Assembly (NCBI GenBank): GCA_900539185.1
Contig: UQBG01000001.1
Location: 189,199 to 253,198, forward strand
Length of the DNA stretch: 64,000 bases
Reading direction: 5' to 3'
DNA from: an uncultured Clostridium sp.
GTDB lineage: Bacteria; Bacillota; Clostridia; Lachnospirales; Lachnospiraceae
A model generated the notes under the pieces. The model was not told where the DNA came from. It did no database searches and was given only the letters and a program-made list of their open reading frames with translations. Below are positions 7,762-15,510 of this stretch, in pieces (position 1 is the first letter of the stretch; each line of letters starts with the position of its first letter). The position numbers and the translations under genes are program-made.

Positions 7762-8229
7762 CTATACCGCTTCGTCTACATTCTGTCCCTTCAAAAAGCT
7801 TCCCTCTATCGTCTTTCTTCCGCTGTCATAAGGGTTCTCCTCTGAATACTCAATCCGGGTATTGGTCGTTCCTCCTGCTACATATGTCCTTCCGCATTCC
7901 GGACAGGTTGCCAGCTTCAGCGATACCGTCGCAGATAACAGTCTGGCATTCTTACCTGCCGACTTCTGTCTGGCATTCGCCACATGTTCCTGTTCATGTG
8001 CCATAACTCTTTCATACGACTGACCGGGAGCTATATGTCCGGGTGCCTTAAAGGATACATCTGCTTCATCCGAACCGTCTACATACTTCCGATTCTTACA
8101 GGTCTGACATTCTACTTTTCCTACTTTTGAAGACTGGTCTACGGTATTCTCCGTCTGAATCGGCGTAACATAGCCCACATTACTCACCGGTATGATATAA
8201 CGATTACTCATATCTATATTTGGAATCAT
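7762..8229 (-). CDS. Putative HExxH zinc metalloprotease, 155 aa
   Basis: The protein has the metalloprotease signature HEQEH at residues 78-82 inside VMAHEQEHVANARQ, a Cys pair CQTC at residues 41-44 and a second pair CPEC at 109-112. These could form a structural zinc site. It has no signal peptide and no membrane helix. The layout recalls SprA-like / CV_2116-like small putative peptidases, but I cannot name the family with certainty. ATG 8229 is chosen because AAGGGAGGT lies just before it; an ATG at 8247 lies upstream of that ribosome site. It ends 45 bases before the HTH/KDPG-like gene starts, so the two may be cotranscribed. Confidence 0.65.
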   Translation of the reverse strand: MIPNIDMSNRYIIPVSNVGYVTPIQTENTVDQSSKVGKVECQTCKNRKYVDGSDEADVSFKAPGHIAPGQSYERVMAHEQEHVANARQKSAGKNARLLSATVSLKLATCPECGRTYVAGGTTNTRIEYSEENPYDSGRKTIEGSFLKGQNVDEAV

Positions 8230-8341
8230 ATGGACCTCCCTTCTCATCTGACGTTCCGGTTTCCATTACCCATGAAATGCAAGAAATGTTAATTTATATT
8301 ATACAAGTCTGTTTACAAAATGACAAGTGTTAATTTTTCAT

Positions 8342-8416
8342 GGCTCGGTATTCGTTGCACTCTCTATCGCTTCGCGTCTCATGCACCTCGCCTTCGGCTC
8401 GGTATTCGTTGCACTC
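8342..8416. repeat. Intergenic repeat, two 21-base direct copies
   Basis: A 21-base sequence beginning GGCTCGGTATTCGTTGC occurs at 8342-8362 and again, identical, at 8396-8416. The bases between contain CACCTCGCCTTCGGCTCGG. Related words (CTACCTCGCCTACCGGCTCGG, TTTTGCACTGCATACCTCG) occur in the repeat at 14110-14228. It lies between the putative metalloprotease gene and the groEL terminator and has no coding support. Confidence 0.65.
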
Positions 8417-8426
8417 ATATATACAT

Positions 8427-8473
8427 AAAAAGAAGGAGCCTCCTGCCTGCAAGCAAGCGGAGACTCCTTCTTT
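8427..8473 (-). terminator. groEL intrinsic terminator
   Basis: Reading the minus strand, AAAGAAGGAG and CTCCTTCTTT pair around a GC-rich loop that itself contains GCTTGCTTGCAGGC, and a T-run follows. It lies 27 bases after the groEL stop codon. Confidence 0.85.
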
Positions 8474-8499
8474 CCATGTATGCATGAGTCGCTATGCGT

Positions 8500-10122
8500 T
8501 TACATCATTCCCATGCCGCCGCCCATTGGAGGGGCAGCCGGGGTATCTTCTTTAATTTCAGCTACTACGGACTCGGTTGTTAACAATGTAGATGCTACAG
8601 AGGTTGCATTCTGTAATGCGGAACGTGTTACCTTTACAGGATCGATGATTCCGGCATCAACCATGTTTACATAGGTTTCGTTCAATGCGTCGAAGCCAAC
8701 ACCCGGCTCTGACTCGTATACCTTATTGATGATAACCGGGCCTTCCAGACCTGCATTTGATGCAATGTGGTACAGCGGAGCTTCCAGTGCCTTTAAGATA
8801 ATCTCAGCACCGGTCTTCTCATCTCCTGACAGAGTAGTTGCCAGTGCTGCAACCTTCTTACTTGCATGGATGTAAGCAGATCCACCACCACAGATGATAC
8901 CTTCTTCCACTGCTGCTCTGGTAGCTGCCAATGCATCTTCCAGACGAAGCTTTGCTTCCTTCATTTCTGTCTCGGTTGCAGCACCTACACGGATAACACC
9001 TACACCACCGGACAGCTTAGCCAAACGCTCCTGCAGTTTTTCTTTATCAAATTCGGAAGTTGTATTCTCAAGCTGCATCTTGATCTGACCGATTCTTGCC
9101 TGAATATCTTCCTTTGCACCGGCACCGTCTACGATAACCGTGTTTTCCTTCTCTACTCTGACGCTCTTTGCACGGCCAAGGTCTTCCATCGTTGTATCCT
9201 TCAGATCCAGACCTACTTCTTCGGAAATCACCTTACCGCCTGTCAGGATAGCGATATCCTCCAGCATAGCCTTTCTGCGATCACCATAACCAGGTGCCTT
9301 AACGGCTACTACATTGAAGGTACCTCTCAACTTATTTACGATCAGAGTTGTTAATGCTTCGCCTTCTACATCCTCGGCAATGATCAGCAGACGGGAACCA
9401 CTCTGTACAATACTCTCTAACAATGGCAGGATATCCTGAATGTTAGAAATCTTCTTATCGGTAATCAAAATATAAGGATTATCCAGCTCTGCTACCATCT
9501 TTTCCATATCGGTACACATATATGCGGATACATAACCACGGTCAAACTGCATACCTTCTACCAGATCAAGCTCTGTCTTCATGGTCTTAGACTCTTCGAT
9601 GGTGATAACTCCATTGGATGAAACCTTCTCCATCGCATCAGCTACCAGCTGACCAACCTCTTCATCTCCGGCAGAGATAGAGGCTACTCTTGCGATCTGC
9701 TCCTTGCCGCTGATCTTATCGCTCATATCCTTTAATGCATCCACTGCTGTATCGCAGGCCTTCTTCATACCCTTTCTCAGGATAATCGGGTTTGCACCGG
9801 CTGCTAAGTTCTTCATACCGGCATTGATCATAGCCTGTGCCAAAACGGTTGCTGTGGTTGTACCATCACCGGCTACATCGTTTGTCTTCGTTGCTACTTC
9901 CTTTACAATCTGAGCACCCATGTTCTCAAATGCATCTTCCAGTTCAATGTCCTTTGCGATTGTAACACCGTCATTTGTAATCAATGGTGTACCATAGGAC
10001 TTGCTTAATACTACATTTCTTCCTTTTGGTCCTAATGTTACGCGAACCGTATCTGCTAACTGATTTACGCCGGCTTCCAAAGCCTTTCTGGCTTCTGCAC
10101 CATACTTAATTTCCTTTGCCAT
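8500..10122 (-). CDS. groEL: Chaperonin GroEL (Hsp60)
   Basis: GroEL forms the 14-subunit ring that folds proteins with the GroES lid in the cytoplasm. The 540-residue length is standard. The protein shows EARKALEAGVNQLADTV, TLGPKGRNVVLSKSYG, the ATP-site VAGDGTTTATVLAQ, apical-domain GYGDRRKAMLEDIAILTGG, and a C-terminal Gly-Met tail ending GGGMGMM. It starts 21 bases after groES with AGGAGG upstream, is cotranscribed with it, and ends at a strong terminator. Expression is set by the CIRCE operator upstream of groES. Confidence 0.98.
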   Translation of the reverse strand: MAKEIKYGAEARKALEAGVNQLADTVRVTLGPKGRNVVLSKSYGTPLITNDGVTIAKDIELEDAFENMGAQIVKEVATKTNDVAGDGTTTATVLAQAMINAGMKNLAAGANPIILRKGMKKACDTAVDALKDMSDKISGKEQIARVASISAGDEEVGQLVADAMEKVSSNGVITIEESKTMKTELDLVEGMQFDRGYVSAYMCTDMEKMVAELDNPYILITDKKISNIQDILPLLESIVQSGSRLLIIAEDVEGEALTTLIVNKLRGTFNVVAVKAPGYGDRRKAMLEDIAILTGGKVISEEVGLDLKDTTMEDLGRAKSVRVEKENTVIVDGAGAKEDIQARIGQIKMQLENTTSEFDKEKLQERLAKLSGGVGVIRVGAATETEMKEAKLRLEDALAATRAAVEEGIICGGGSAYIHASKKVAALATTLSGDEKTGAEIILKALEAPLYHIASNAGLEGPVIINKVYESEPGVGFDALNETYVNMVDAGIIDPVKVTRSALQNATSVASTLLTTESVVAEIKEDTPAAPPMGGGMGMM

Positions 10123-10143
10123 TTTAACTTCCTCCTTCTGGTC

Positions 10144-10431
10144 TTAGTCTTCAATAATTGCCAAAATATCTGCCTGCTTAACGATAGTATATTCTTCATC
10201 ATCCAGCTTCAGCTCTGTTCCTACGTACTTTGAATATACAACCTTGTCGCCTACCTTTACCTGCATCGGTACCAGCTTACCGTCTACCTCTGCTCCAGGG
10301 CCAACTGCGATAACCTCAGCCTGCTGTGGCTTCTCTTTTGCCTGTCCGGGAAGTACAATTCCGGACTTTGTAGTTTCTTCAGCGATCAACTGCTTTAATA
10401 CAACCTTGTCACCTAATGGTACTAATTTCAT
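10144..10431 (-). CDS. groES: Co-chaperonin GroES (Hsp10)
   Basis: The 95-residue protein has the full GroES pattern: LVPLGDKVVLKQL at the N-terminus, the mobile loop TTKSGIVLPGQAKEKPQ that contacts GroEL, VGDKVVYSKYVGTELK, and a final ILAIIED. It caps GroEL during folding. It is the first gene of the groES-groEL operon, with AGGAGG upstream of its ATG and a promoter/CIRCE region at 10472-10536. Confidence 0.97.
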   Translation of the reverse strand: MKLVPLGDKVVLKQLIAEETTKSGIVLPGQAKEKPQQAEVIAVGPGAEVDGKLVPMQVKVGDKVVYSKYVGTELKLDDEEYTIVKQADILAIIED

Positions 10432-10471
10432 TTTATATTCCTCCTTGTTTGTTTTCCTATCTTGTGTTCTA

Positions 10472-10498
10472 ATAGCACTCGTCTTGATTGAGTGCTAA
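10472..10498 (-). promoter_or_regulatory. CIRCE operator (HrcA binding site)
   Basis: On the minus strand TTAGCACTC, a nine-base spacer and GAGTGCTAT match the CIRCE consensus TTAGCACTC-N9-GAGTGCTAA with one mismatch at the last base. HrcA binding here represses groESL until heat shock. hrcA itself is not in the window. Confidence 0.95.
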
Positions 10499-10508
10499 CA
10501 TAATTCTT

Positions 10509-10536
10509 ATTGTATCCATTTTTTTGAAAAAATCAA
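10509..10536 (-). promoter_or_regulatory. Sigma-A type promoter of groESL
   Basis: TTGATT (10536-10531) and TACAAT (10514-10509) on the minus strand are 16 bases apart, and the CIRCE element begins about 10 bases after the -10 box, the usual position for HrcA repression. Confidence 0.75.
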
Positions 10537-10679
10537 CCCTTTTTTATAAAAAATAATTATTAAATTCCTATAATCATTTTAACAATTAAAGTTTATTCCT
10601 CCACATTTAAAATTATTCGTGTATAATAAGATTCAGAAGGCATCTGCCTGTAATTTATATCATATACTCAGGAGGTTTT

Positions 10680-11399
10680 ATGAAAGAACATCTATTTACA
10701 ATTCCTGTTAATGATGCATTTCGTTCCGACTGCGAGTGTCCTGTCTGTGCACTGCATCGGGAGTTGGAGCAAAATGCAATCGAATACACGATGGGACCAA
10801 GCTATATGGAAGATGATAACCGGGCTCAAACTGATAAACTGGGCTTCTGCCAGCATCATATCCAGATGCTATACCAGCAAAAAAACCGTCTCGGCTTAGC
10901 CCTTATGTTAAAAACCCATACGGATAAAACGATCCGAGATCTGAAGGAGCTTTCCAAAACTTCTCCGACTGCCGGTGGTCTCTTTAAAAAAAGCGCTACC
11001 TCTCCTGTCGCTTCCTATATTCAAGAGTTGGAACAGCGCTGCTTTATCTGTGAGCGCATGGAAGATAGTTTTCACCGCTATATCGATACGATTTTCTATC
11101 TGTGGAAAAAGGATGAAGACTTCCGTTCTGCCATGGCAAACTGCAAGGGGTTCTGTACCTATCATTATGGTCTCCTCTATCAGATCGGTGCAGACAAACT
11201 GGATAAACAGCAGTATAGTGCCTTTCTGGACTGTCTAAACCGCGTATACTTTGCCGGCATGGAACGGGTCAATGATGATATCGAGTGGTTCATCAACAAA
11301 TATGACTACCGATATGTAAATGAGCCATGGAAAAATGCAAAGGATGCGATTCCACGCGGCATTCTGAAAACCAACCACATCTATATGGATGGCGAATGA
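10680..11399 (+). CDS. DUF6062-like cysteine/histidine-rich protein, 239 aa
   Basis: A soluble protein with no signal peptide. It appears internally duplicated: CECPVC (about residues 19-24) is followed by GFCQHH (about 60), and CFICERME (about 121) is followed by GFCTYH (about 160). Each half thus pairs a CxxC with an FCxxH, a likely metal site. The layout agrees with DUF6062 proteins of Clostridia, whose function is unknown. AGGAGG lies five bases before ATG 10680. A TATAAT at 10622-10627 may be its -10 box, but I see no good -35. It is divergent from groES and convergent with the DUF2225-like gene, with a shared terminator. Confidence 0.75.
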   Translation: MKEHLFTIPVNDAFRSDCECPVCALHRELEQNAIEYTMGPSYMEDDNRAQTDKLGFCQHHIQMLYQQKNRLGLALMLKTHTDKTIRDLKELSKTSPTAGGLFKKSATSPVASYIQELEQRCFICERMEDSFHRYIDTIFYLWKKDEDFRSAMANCKGFCTYHYGLLYQIGADKLDKQQYSAFLDCLNRVYFAGMERVNDDIEWFINKYDYRYVNEPWKNAKDAIPRGILKTNHIYMDGE

Positions 11400-11425
11400 A
11401 ACCGTCCGTCTTTTAACGGAACTAA

Positions 11426-11473
11426 AAAAGAACAGAACTCATTTGGAACAAATCCATTTTCGTTCTGTTCTTT
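11426..11473. terminator. Bidirectional intrinsic terminator
   Basis: AAAGAACAGAAC and GTTCTGTTCTTT are perfect 12-base arms with a loop of about 23 bases, lying between two convergent genes. A-rich and T-rich flanks allow termination in both directions. Confidence 0.8.
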
Positions 11474-11476
11474 ATT

Positions 11477-12331
11477 TCACCGCTTTTTATTGCCGTAAAC
11501 TTCTTCCCGAATCGTTTCCTTCAGTGCTAACGCCTTGTCTTTAATCCGTTTCGATGCAGTGCGTGAATTTAAAACCGGTGCCAGCATACGAACGGAATCT
11601 TCCAGTTTTCCTAATCTATGGGCTAACACTGCCATGATATACCGAATCGATACCTCATCCATTCCACACATTGGGAATGTTTCCTTCGAAAATGCCGCCA
11701 CAAACCCTTCATATGCCTTGGCAATACATTCGTGTTCTTCCTGTTGTTTCTCTGCTCTGGTGGAATCCTGCTCCGGCATCGTCTCCAGTTCACCTCGAAG
11801 CAGCCATGCCATCTTCAAAAATATATATGCTTTTTCACTATTCTTAGCGTTTCGTTTCAGTGCACATACCAGTGCCAGCTTATGCCGCAGCAGTGCTCCC
11901 TGGTAGGACATACATGGCGTTTCTTCCGGTATTCCCTTGAACTTTGCACAGTACTCCTGCTTAATCAAACGCAGCTGTGCTGTTGTTACCGGCTTATAAT
12001 ATCGCGTCAGTGCCGCATATCCACACCTTGGGCAGATAATCGCATCATACTTCAACGGATCAATATGATTCTCATAAATCGGACGAAGTTCATCGTCCTG
12101 ATCTACCAACTTTACCTTGCCGGTACGAACTGCCTTTGTTTTAAAGGCTTTATCGCAGATCGGACATTGATAGCTTTTATCAAACAGGACATCTTCTTCC
12201 TTCTTCTCTTCCTTAACGGTCGCCTGTTCACTTTCTCCGGCTGTTTCTACATTTTTTTCTTCTTCCTTGAAGACCTTATTTATGTCTACGTCTCCCAGAC
12301 CCATTTTTTCTACGTCCGAAAATAATCCCAT
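11477..12331 (-). CDS. DUF2225 family zinc-binding-like protein, 284 aa
   Basis: After an acidic, lysine-rich N-terminal linker (residues of about 20-48), the protein has CPICDKAFKTKAVRTGKVK and then AIICPRCGYAAL, two CxxC pairs that should form a zinc ribbon, as in DUF2225. The remainder is helical and could be a TPR-like scaffold (KMAWLLRGELE, AVLAHRLGKLEDSVRML). No enzyme motif is visible. CGGAGGT lies seven bases before ATG 12331; the ATG at 12337 immediately abuts that ribosome site and is less likely. It lies 35 bases downstream of glnS on the same strand. Role unknown. Confidence 0.8.
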   Translation of the reverse strand: MGLFSDVEKMGLGDVDINKVFKEEEKNVETAGESEQATVKEEKKEEDVLFDKSYQCPICDKAFKTKAVRTGKVKLVDQDDELRPIYENHIDPLKYDAIICPRCGYAALTRYYKPVTTAQLRLIKQEYCAKFKGIPEETPCMSYQGALLRHKLALVCALKRNAKNSEKAYIFLKMAWLLRGELETMPEQDSTRAEKQQEEHECIAKAYEGFVAAFSKETFPMCGMDEVSIRYIMAVLAHRLGKLEDSVRMLAPVLNSRTASKRIKDKALALKETIREEVYGNKKR

Positions 12332-12366
12332 GTTCATACCTCCGATTATTCTGGCCTTTTCTTTTG

Positions 12367-14031
12367 CTAGTTTGGCTTATATGAACTCTTCAATGACACG
12401 ATCCGATTAAATACCGGATGTTCGTCTGAAGAATCCTTTGTGTCTACGCAGAAATAGCCATGTCTCATAAACTGATAAGAATCTCCCGGCTTTGCAGTCT
12501 CAAACGCCTTCTCCAGCTTACAGTCCTTCAGTACGGTAAGGGAATTCGGATTCAGATTCCATGATCCGTCTTCGTTTCGAACCGGCTCATCATCCTTTAC
12601 AATATTCTCATACAAACGAACTTCTGCATCTACACAGCTTCCTGCATCTACCCAGTGAATCGTACCCTTTACCTTACGGCCTTCGAACCCGGAACCGCTT
12701 CTGGTCTCCGGATCATAGGTACAATGAACCTCTGTTACATTGCCATCTGCATCCTTTTTATAATCTACACACTTTACAAAATATGCACCCTTTAAACGCA
12801 CTTCATTTCCAGGGAATAACCGGAAGTACTTCTTCGGCGGCTCCTCCATAAAATCTTCCCGTTCGATATACAGTTCTCTTGAGAACGGCACCTTACGGCC
12901 TCCCAGTTCCGGATTTTCCTGATTGTTTTCTACATCCATATACTCGACCTGACCTTCCGGATAATTATCAATGATCAATTTAACCGGATTTAACACTGCC
13001 ATCATACGATTGGCTTTCATCTTCAGATCTTCGCGGATACAATACTCCAGCATCGCATAATCACAGGTACTCTGTGCCTTGGACACACCTGTCAGTTTCA
13101 TAAACAGCTTAATCGACTCCGGTGTAAATCCTCTACGCCGAAGAGCACTCAAGGATACCAGTCTTGGGTCATCCCATCCGTCTACGATTCCTTCCTCTAC
13201 CAACTGTTTAATATATCTTTTTCCTGTAACTACACTCTTTAAATATAACTTTGCAAACTCAATCTGCTTTGGTGGATGTGGATATTCCAGTTCCCGAACC
13301 ACCCAGTCATATAATGGTCTGTGATCCTCGAACTCCAATGTACAGATAGAATGTGTTACTCCTTCGATAGCATCCTCGATCGGATGTGCAAAATCATACA
13401 TCGGATAAATACACCACTTATCTCCTGTATTATGATGTGTCATATGTGCCACACGATAGATAACCGGATCACGCATATTAATATTGCTAGCTGCCATATC
13501 AATCTTTGCACGCAGGACCTTACTTCCATCTTCAAATTCACCATTCTTCATGCCCTCGAACAGTGCCAGATTCTCCTCGATTGTCCGATCCCGATATGGG
13601 CTGTTCTTACCCGGTTCTGTCAGGGTTCCACGATACTCACGGATCTCCTCCGCTGACAGATCACAGACATATGCTTTTCCTTTTTTTATCAGCTTTACAG
13701 CCGCTTCATACATCTGATCAAAATAATTGGATGCAAAGAAAATGGTATCACCATAGTCGGCACCTAACCACTTTACATCTGCTGTAATGGAATCTACAAA
13801 CTCGGTTTTCTCCTTTGTCGGATTTGTATCATCAAATCGTAGATTGAAGGTTCCATTATACTCCTGTGCTAATCCATAATTTAAAAGAATCGACTTCGCA
13901 TGTCCGATATGAAGATATCCATTTGGTTCCGGCGGAAACCGGGTCACAATCTTCGTATAGGCACCATCTGCCAGATCCTTGTCAATAATCTGTTCTATAA
14001 AATTCTTCGAAACTACTTCCTGCTCTTCCAC
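12367..14031 (-). CDS. glnS: Glutaminyl-tRNA synthetase
   Basis: GlnRS charges tRNA-Gln with glutamine in the cytoplasm. The 554-residue protein opens with the class I signature RFPPEPNGYLHIGHAKSI. KRYIKQLVEEG occupies the place of the KMSKS region, and RRRGFTPESIKLFM and a C-terminal anticodon-binding beta-barrel region follow. FDDTNPTKEK marks it as a Gln/Glu-type synthetase, and the barrel with RELYIEREDFME is specific to GlnRS. Having glnS means this organism need not rely only on the GatCAB amidation route. I see no T-box leader in the 90 bases upstream. Confidence 0.95.
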   Translation of the reverse strand: MEEQEVVSKNFIEQIIDKDLADGAYTKIVTRFPPEPNGYLHIGHAKSILLNYGLAQEYNGTFNLRFDDTNPTKEKTEFVDSITADVKWLGADYGDTIFFASNYFDQMYEAAVKLIKKGKAYVCDLSAEEIREYRGTLTEPGKNSPYRDRTIEENLALFEGMKNGEFEDGSKVLRAKIDMAASNINMRDPVIYRVAHMTHHNTGDKWCIYPMYDFAHPIEDAIEGVTHSICTLEFEDHRPLYDWVVRELEYPHPPKQIEFAKLYLKSVVTGKRYIKQLVEEGIVDGWDDPRLVSLSALRRRGFTPESIKLFMKLTGVSKAQSTCDYAMLEYCIREDLKMKANRMMAVLNPVKLIIDNYPEGQVEYMDVENNQENPELGGRKVPFSRELYIEREDFMEEPPKKYFRLFPGNEVRLKGAYFVKCVDYKKDADGNVTEVHCTYDPETRSGSGFEGRKVKGTIHWVDAGSCVDAEVRLYENIVKDDEPVRNEDGSWNLNPNSLTVLKDCKLEKAFETAKPGDSYQFMRHGYFCVDTKDSSDEHPVFNRIVSLKSSYKPN

Positions 14032-14109
14032 AACAAGTCCTCCTACTATTCATTCGTTATCAAAGGTTAGTATAGCATTTCCAGGCGGATAAGTCTATGA
14101 AGAAATTTC

Positions 14110-14228
14110 GTTTTGCACTGCATACCTCGTTTCCGCTCTATAGCACGCAATGCTACCTCGCCTACCGGCTCGGTTATCGCGAAACGCGATTCCTGTTTTG
14201 TTTTGCACTGCATACCTCGTTTCCGCTC
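14110..14228. repeat. Intergenic repeat, two 29-base direct copies
   Basis: The same 29 bases, starting GTTTTGCACTGCATACCTCG, occur at 14110-14138 and 14200-14228. Between them lie CTACCTCGCCTACCGGCTCGG, similar to the repeat at 8342-8416, and a small perfect hairpin ATCGCG-AAA-CGCGAT at 14176-14190. A reverse-complement fragment GCAGTGCAAAAC recurs at 14325-14336. The region is the largest non-coding gap of the window (14032-14345); I see no gene in it. Confidence 0.7.
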
Positions 14229-14260
14229 CGCTCCAACTCGGTATGGGCGTTCCGCCCTAT

Positions 14261-14324
14261 AAAAAAGAAATGCCCAACATGTTTTTGCAAGTAAACTTGC
14301 ACACATGTTGGGCATTTCTTTTTT
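14261..14324. terminator. Strong 21-bp inverted repeat, tRNA-Thr terminator
   Basis: Arms 14261-14281 and 14304-14324 are perfectly complementary over 21 bases (AAAAAAGAAATGCCCAACATG) and enclose a second small stem TGCAAG-TAAA-CTTGCA. T-runs on both strands make it a bidirectional terminator. It lies 21 bases after the 3' end of tRNA-Thr. Confidence 0.85.
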
Positions 14325-14345
14325 GCAGTGCAAAACATAAAAATA

Positions 14346-14418
14346 AGCTACTAACGGGAGTCGGACCCGTGACCTCATCATTACCAATGATGCGCTCTAC
14401 CACCTGAGCTATAGTAGC
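14346..14418 (-). tRNA. tRNA-Thr (anticodon GGT)
   Basis: The 73-base sequence folds as a full cloverleaf. Acceptor GCTACTA pairs with TAGTAGC. The D-arm contains AGGTGGTAG, the anticodon stem CATCA/TGATG encloses loop TTGGTAA with anticodon GGT, and the T-arm ACGGG-TCCGACT-CCCGT is intact. The discriminator is T, and CCA is not encoded. It is transcribed alone from a consensus promoter 27 bases upstream. Confidence 0.95.
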
Positions 14419-14444
14419 CTGTGCTGTATCTCAGCAACGTGATT

Positions 14445-14473
14445 AATATATCAAATATCAAACCGGTTGTCAA
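14445..14473 (-). promoter_or_regulatory. Sigma-A type promoter of tRNA-Thr
   Basis: TTGACA (14473-14468) and TATATT (14450-14445) on the minus strand are exactly 17 bases apart, between sigH and tRNA-Thr. Confidence 0.8.
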
Positions 14474-14486
14474 CAACAAAGTTTAT

Positions 14487-15074
14487 TTATTCACTCATTT
14501 TCTTTCGAATTCGCTGAATGGCATTATCAATAGACTTCTCCGGCTTTCCCAGTGCCTCCGCTATCTGTCCATAGGAACAGCCATCCAGATACATCTCTAA
14601 TACCTGACGTTCATATTTGCTGAGTACCGTATCGATCTGCTCCATGATTCCACCTAAGCGTTCCTGTAAAAGCAGATTTGTTTCCGGATTACTCATATCC
14701 TCTGCCGCCAGCATATCCATGACCGAGCTGTTTGTTTCCTCGTCTTGCGAATAGAATGACACATAATGATTTAACGGATAGTGCTTCTTTCGATTCGAGC
14801 TGGTCACGGCGGTACAGATCTGGCGTTTCACGCATAAAGTGGCAAACGTATGAAAACCACACTTTTTATCTTCATTATAGTCCCGGATGGCCTTGAAGAG
14901 TCCGATCATTCCCTCCTGCATCAAATCCTCCGAATCCGCCCCAATAATATAGATTTCGCGTGTTTCCCGTTTTACCATATTCCGGTATTTATCCAAAAGA
15001 TAATCCATAGCTGCAGAATCCTGATTTCGTATCTGCCGAATCAGTTCTTCATCTGTCAATCCCTCATAATTCAT
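14487..15074 (-). CDS. sigH: RNA polymerase sigma factor SigH (sporulation/stationary phase)
   Basis: A 195-residue sigma-70 family protein of the SigH (Spo0H) group. Region 2 includes YIIGADSEDLMQEGMIGLFKAIRDY and the DNA-contacting FHTFATLCVKRQI. Region 4 near the C-terminus holds a helix-turn-helix (YGQIAEALGKPEKSIDNAIQRIRKK). In Bacillus and Clostridium, SigH starts sporulation and competence gene expression. The gene overlaps mrnC by 11 bases and follows cysS-mrnC, the same neighbourhood as sigH in Bacillus subtilis, which strengthens the assignment. Confidence 0.92.
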   Translation of the reverse strand: MNYEGLTDEELIRQIRNQDSAAMDYLLDKYRNMVKRETREIYIIGADSEDLMQEGMIGLFKAIRDYNEDKKCGFHTFATLCVKRQICTAVTSSNRKKHYPLNHYVSFYSQDEETNSSVMDMLAAEDMSNPETNLLLQERLGGIMEQIDTVLSKYERQVLEMYLDGCSYGQIAEALGKPEKSIDNAIQRIRKKMSE

Positions 15075-15510
15075 CTGTATTTTCTTCTCCCAACTTCCGT
15101 CTTCCTATCTGAATCAATTCCGTAATTCTGGGATACTGTTCCGTCAAATACAGATACCCCAATAAGGCTTCAAATCCGGTCGCACGATGATAATCTCCCA
15201 TACTGGCATTCTTTGCCTTAGTATATGAATTTGCATTTCTTCCCCGATGATAGACATCCTGCTCTTCCGGTGTCAGCTCGTCCAAAAGCTTCTGTACCAG
15301 GCTGGACTGTGCCTCCGCCTTTACAATACTGCTTACCTGTTTATGATACTTATTGACCTGACAGTTACCTGCTGCCAGAACCTCGGTTCTTATTAAAAGA
15401 TCGTATACCGCGTCCCCTATATATGCCAGTGCCAGCGGGGAATAGCTTCGTATATCCCGCTTGGGCAACCCCATATGTTCCTTAAAATATCCGATCAGAT
15501 CTTCTTCCAC
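15064..15510 (-). CDS. mrnC: Mini-ribonuclease III
   Basis: MrnC is a dimeric RNase III catalytic domain without a dsRNA-binding domain. It matures 23S rRNA in Firmicutes. The 148-residue protein shows LALAYIGDAVYDLLIRT with the catalytic aspartate, HRGRNANSYTKAKNAS, and YHRATGFEALLGYLYL with the second acidic cluster. It overlaps the 3' end of cysS by 16 bases and the 5' end of sigH by 11, so the three are translated from one transcript. Confidence 0.94.
   Translation of the reverse strand: MEEDLIGYFKEHMGLPKRDIRSYSPLALAYIGDAVYDLLIRTEVLAAGNCQVNKYHKQVSSIVKAEAQSSLVQKLLDELTPEEQDVYHRGRNANSYTKAKNASMGDYHRATGFEALLGYLYLTEQYPRITELIQIGRRKLGEENTDEL

Noticed and set aside
14032..14100. T-box leader for glnS
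   Set aside because: No specifier loop, T-box sequence or antiterminator is visible between 14032 and the repeat region. The cysS leader (16902-16960) is also too short.
14067..14387. Minus-strand frame of 106 codons across the repeat region beside tRNA-Thr
   Set aside because: It runs through direct repeats, a 21-bp terminator stem and the tRNA, has no ribosome site and contains repeated translated words from the DNA repeat.
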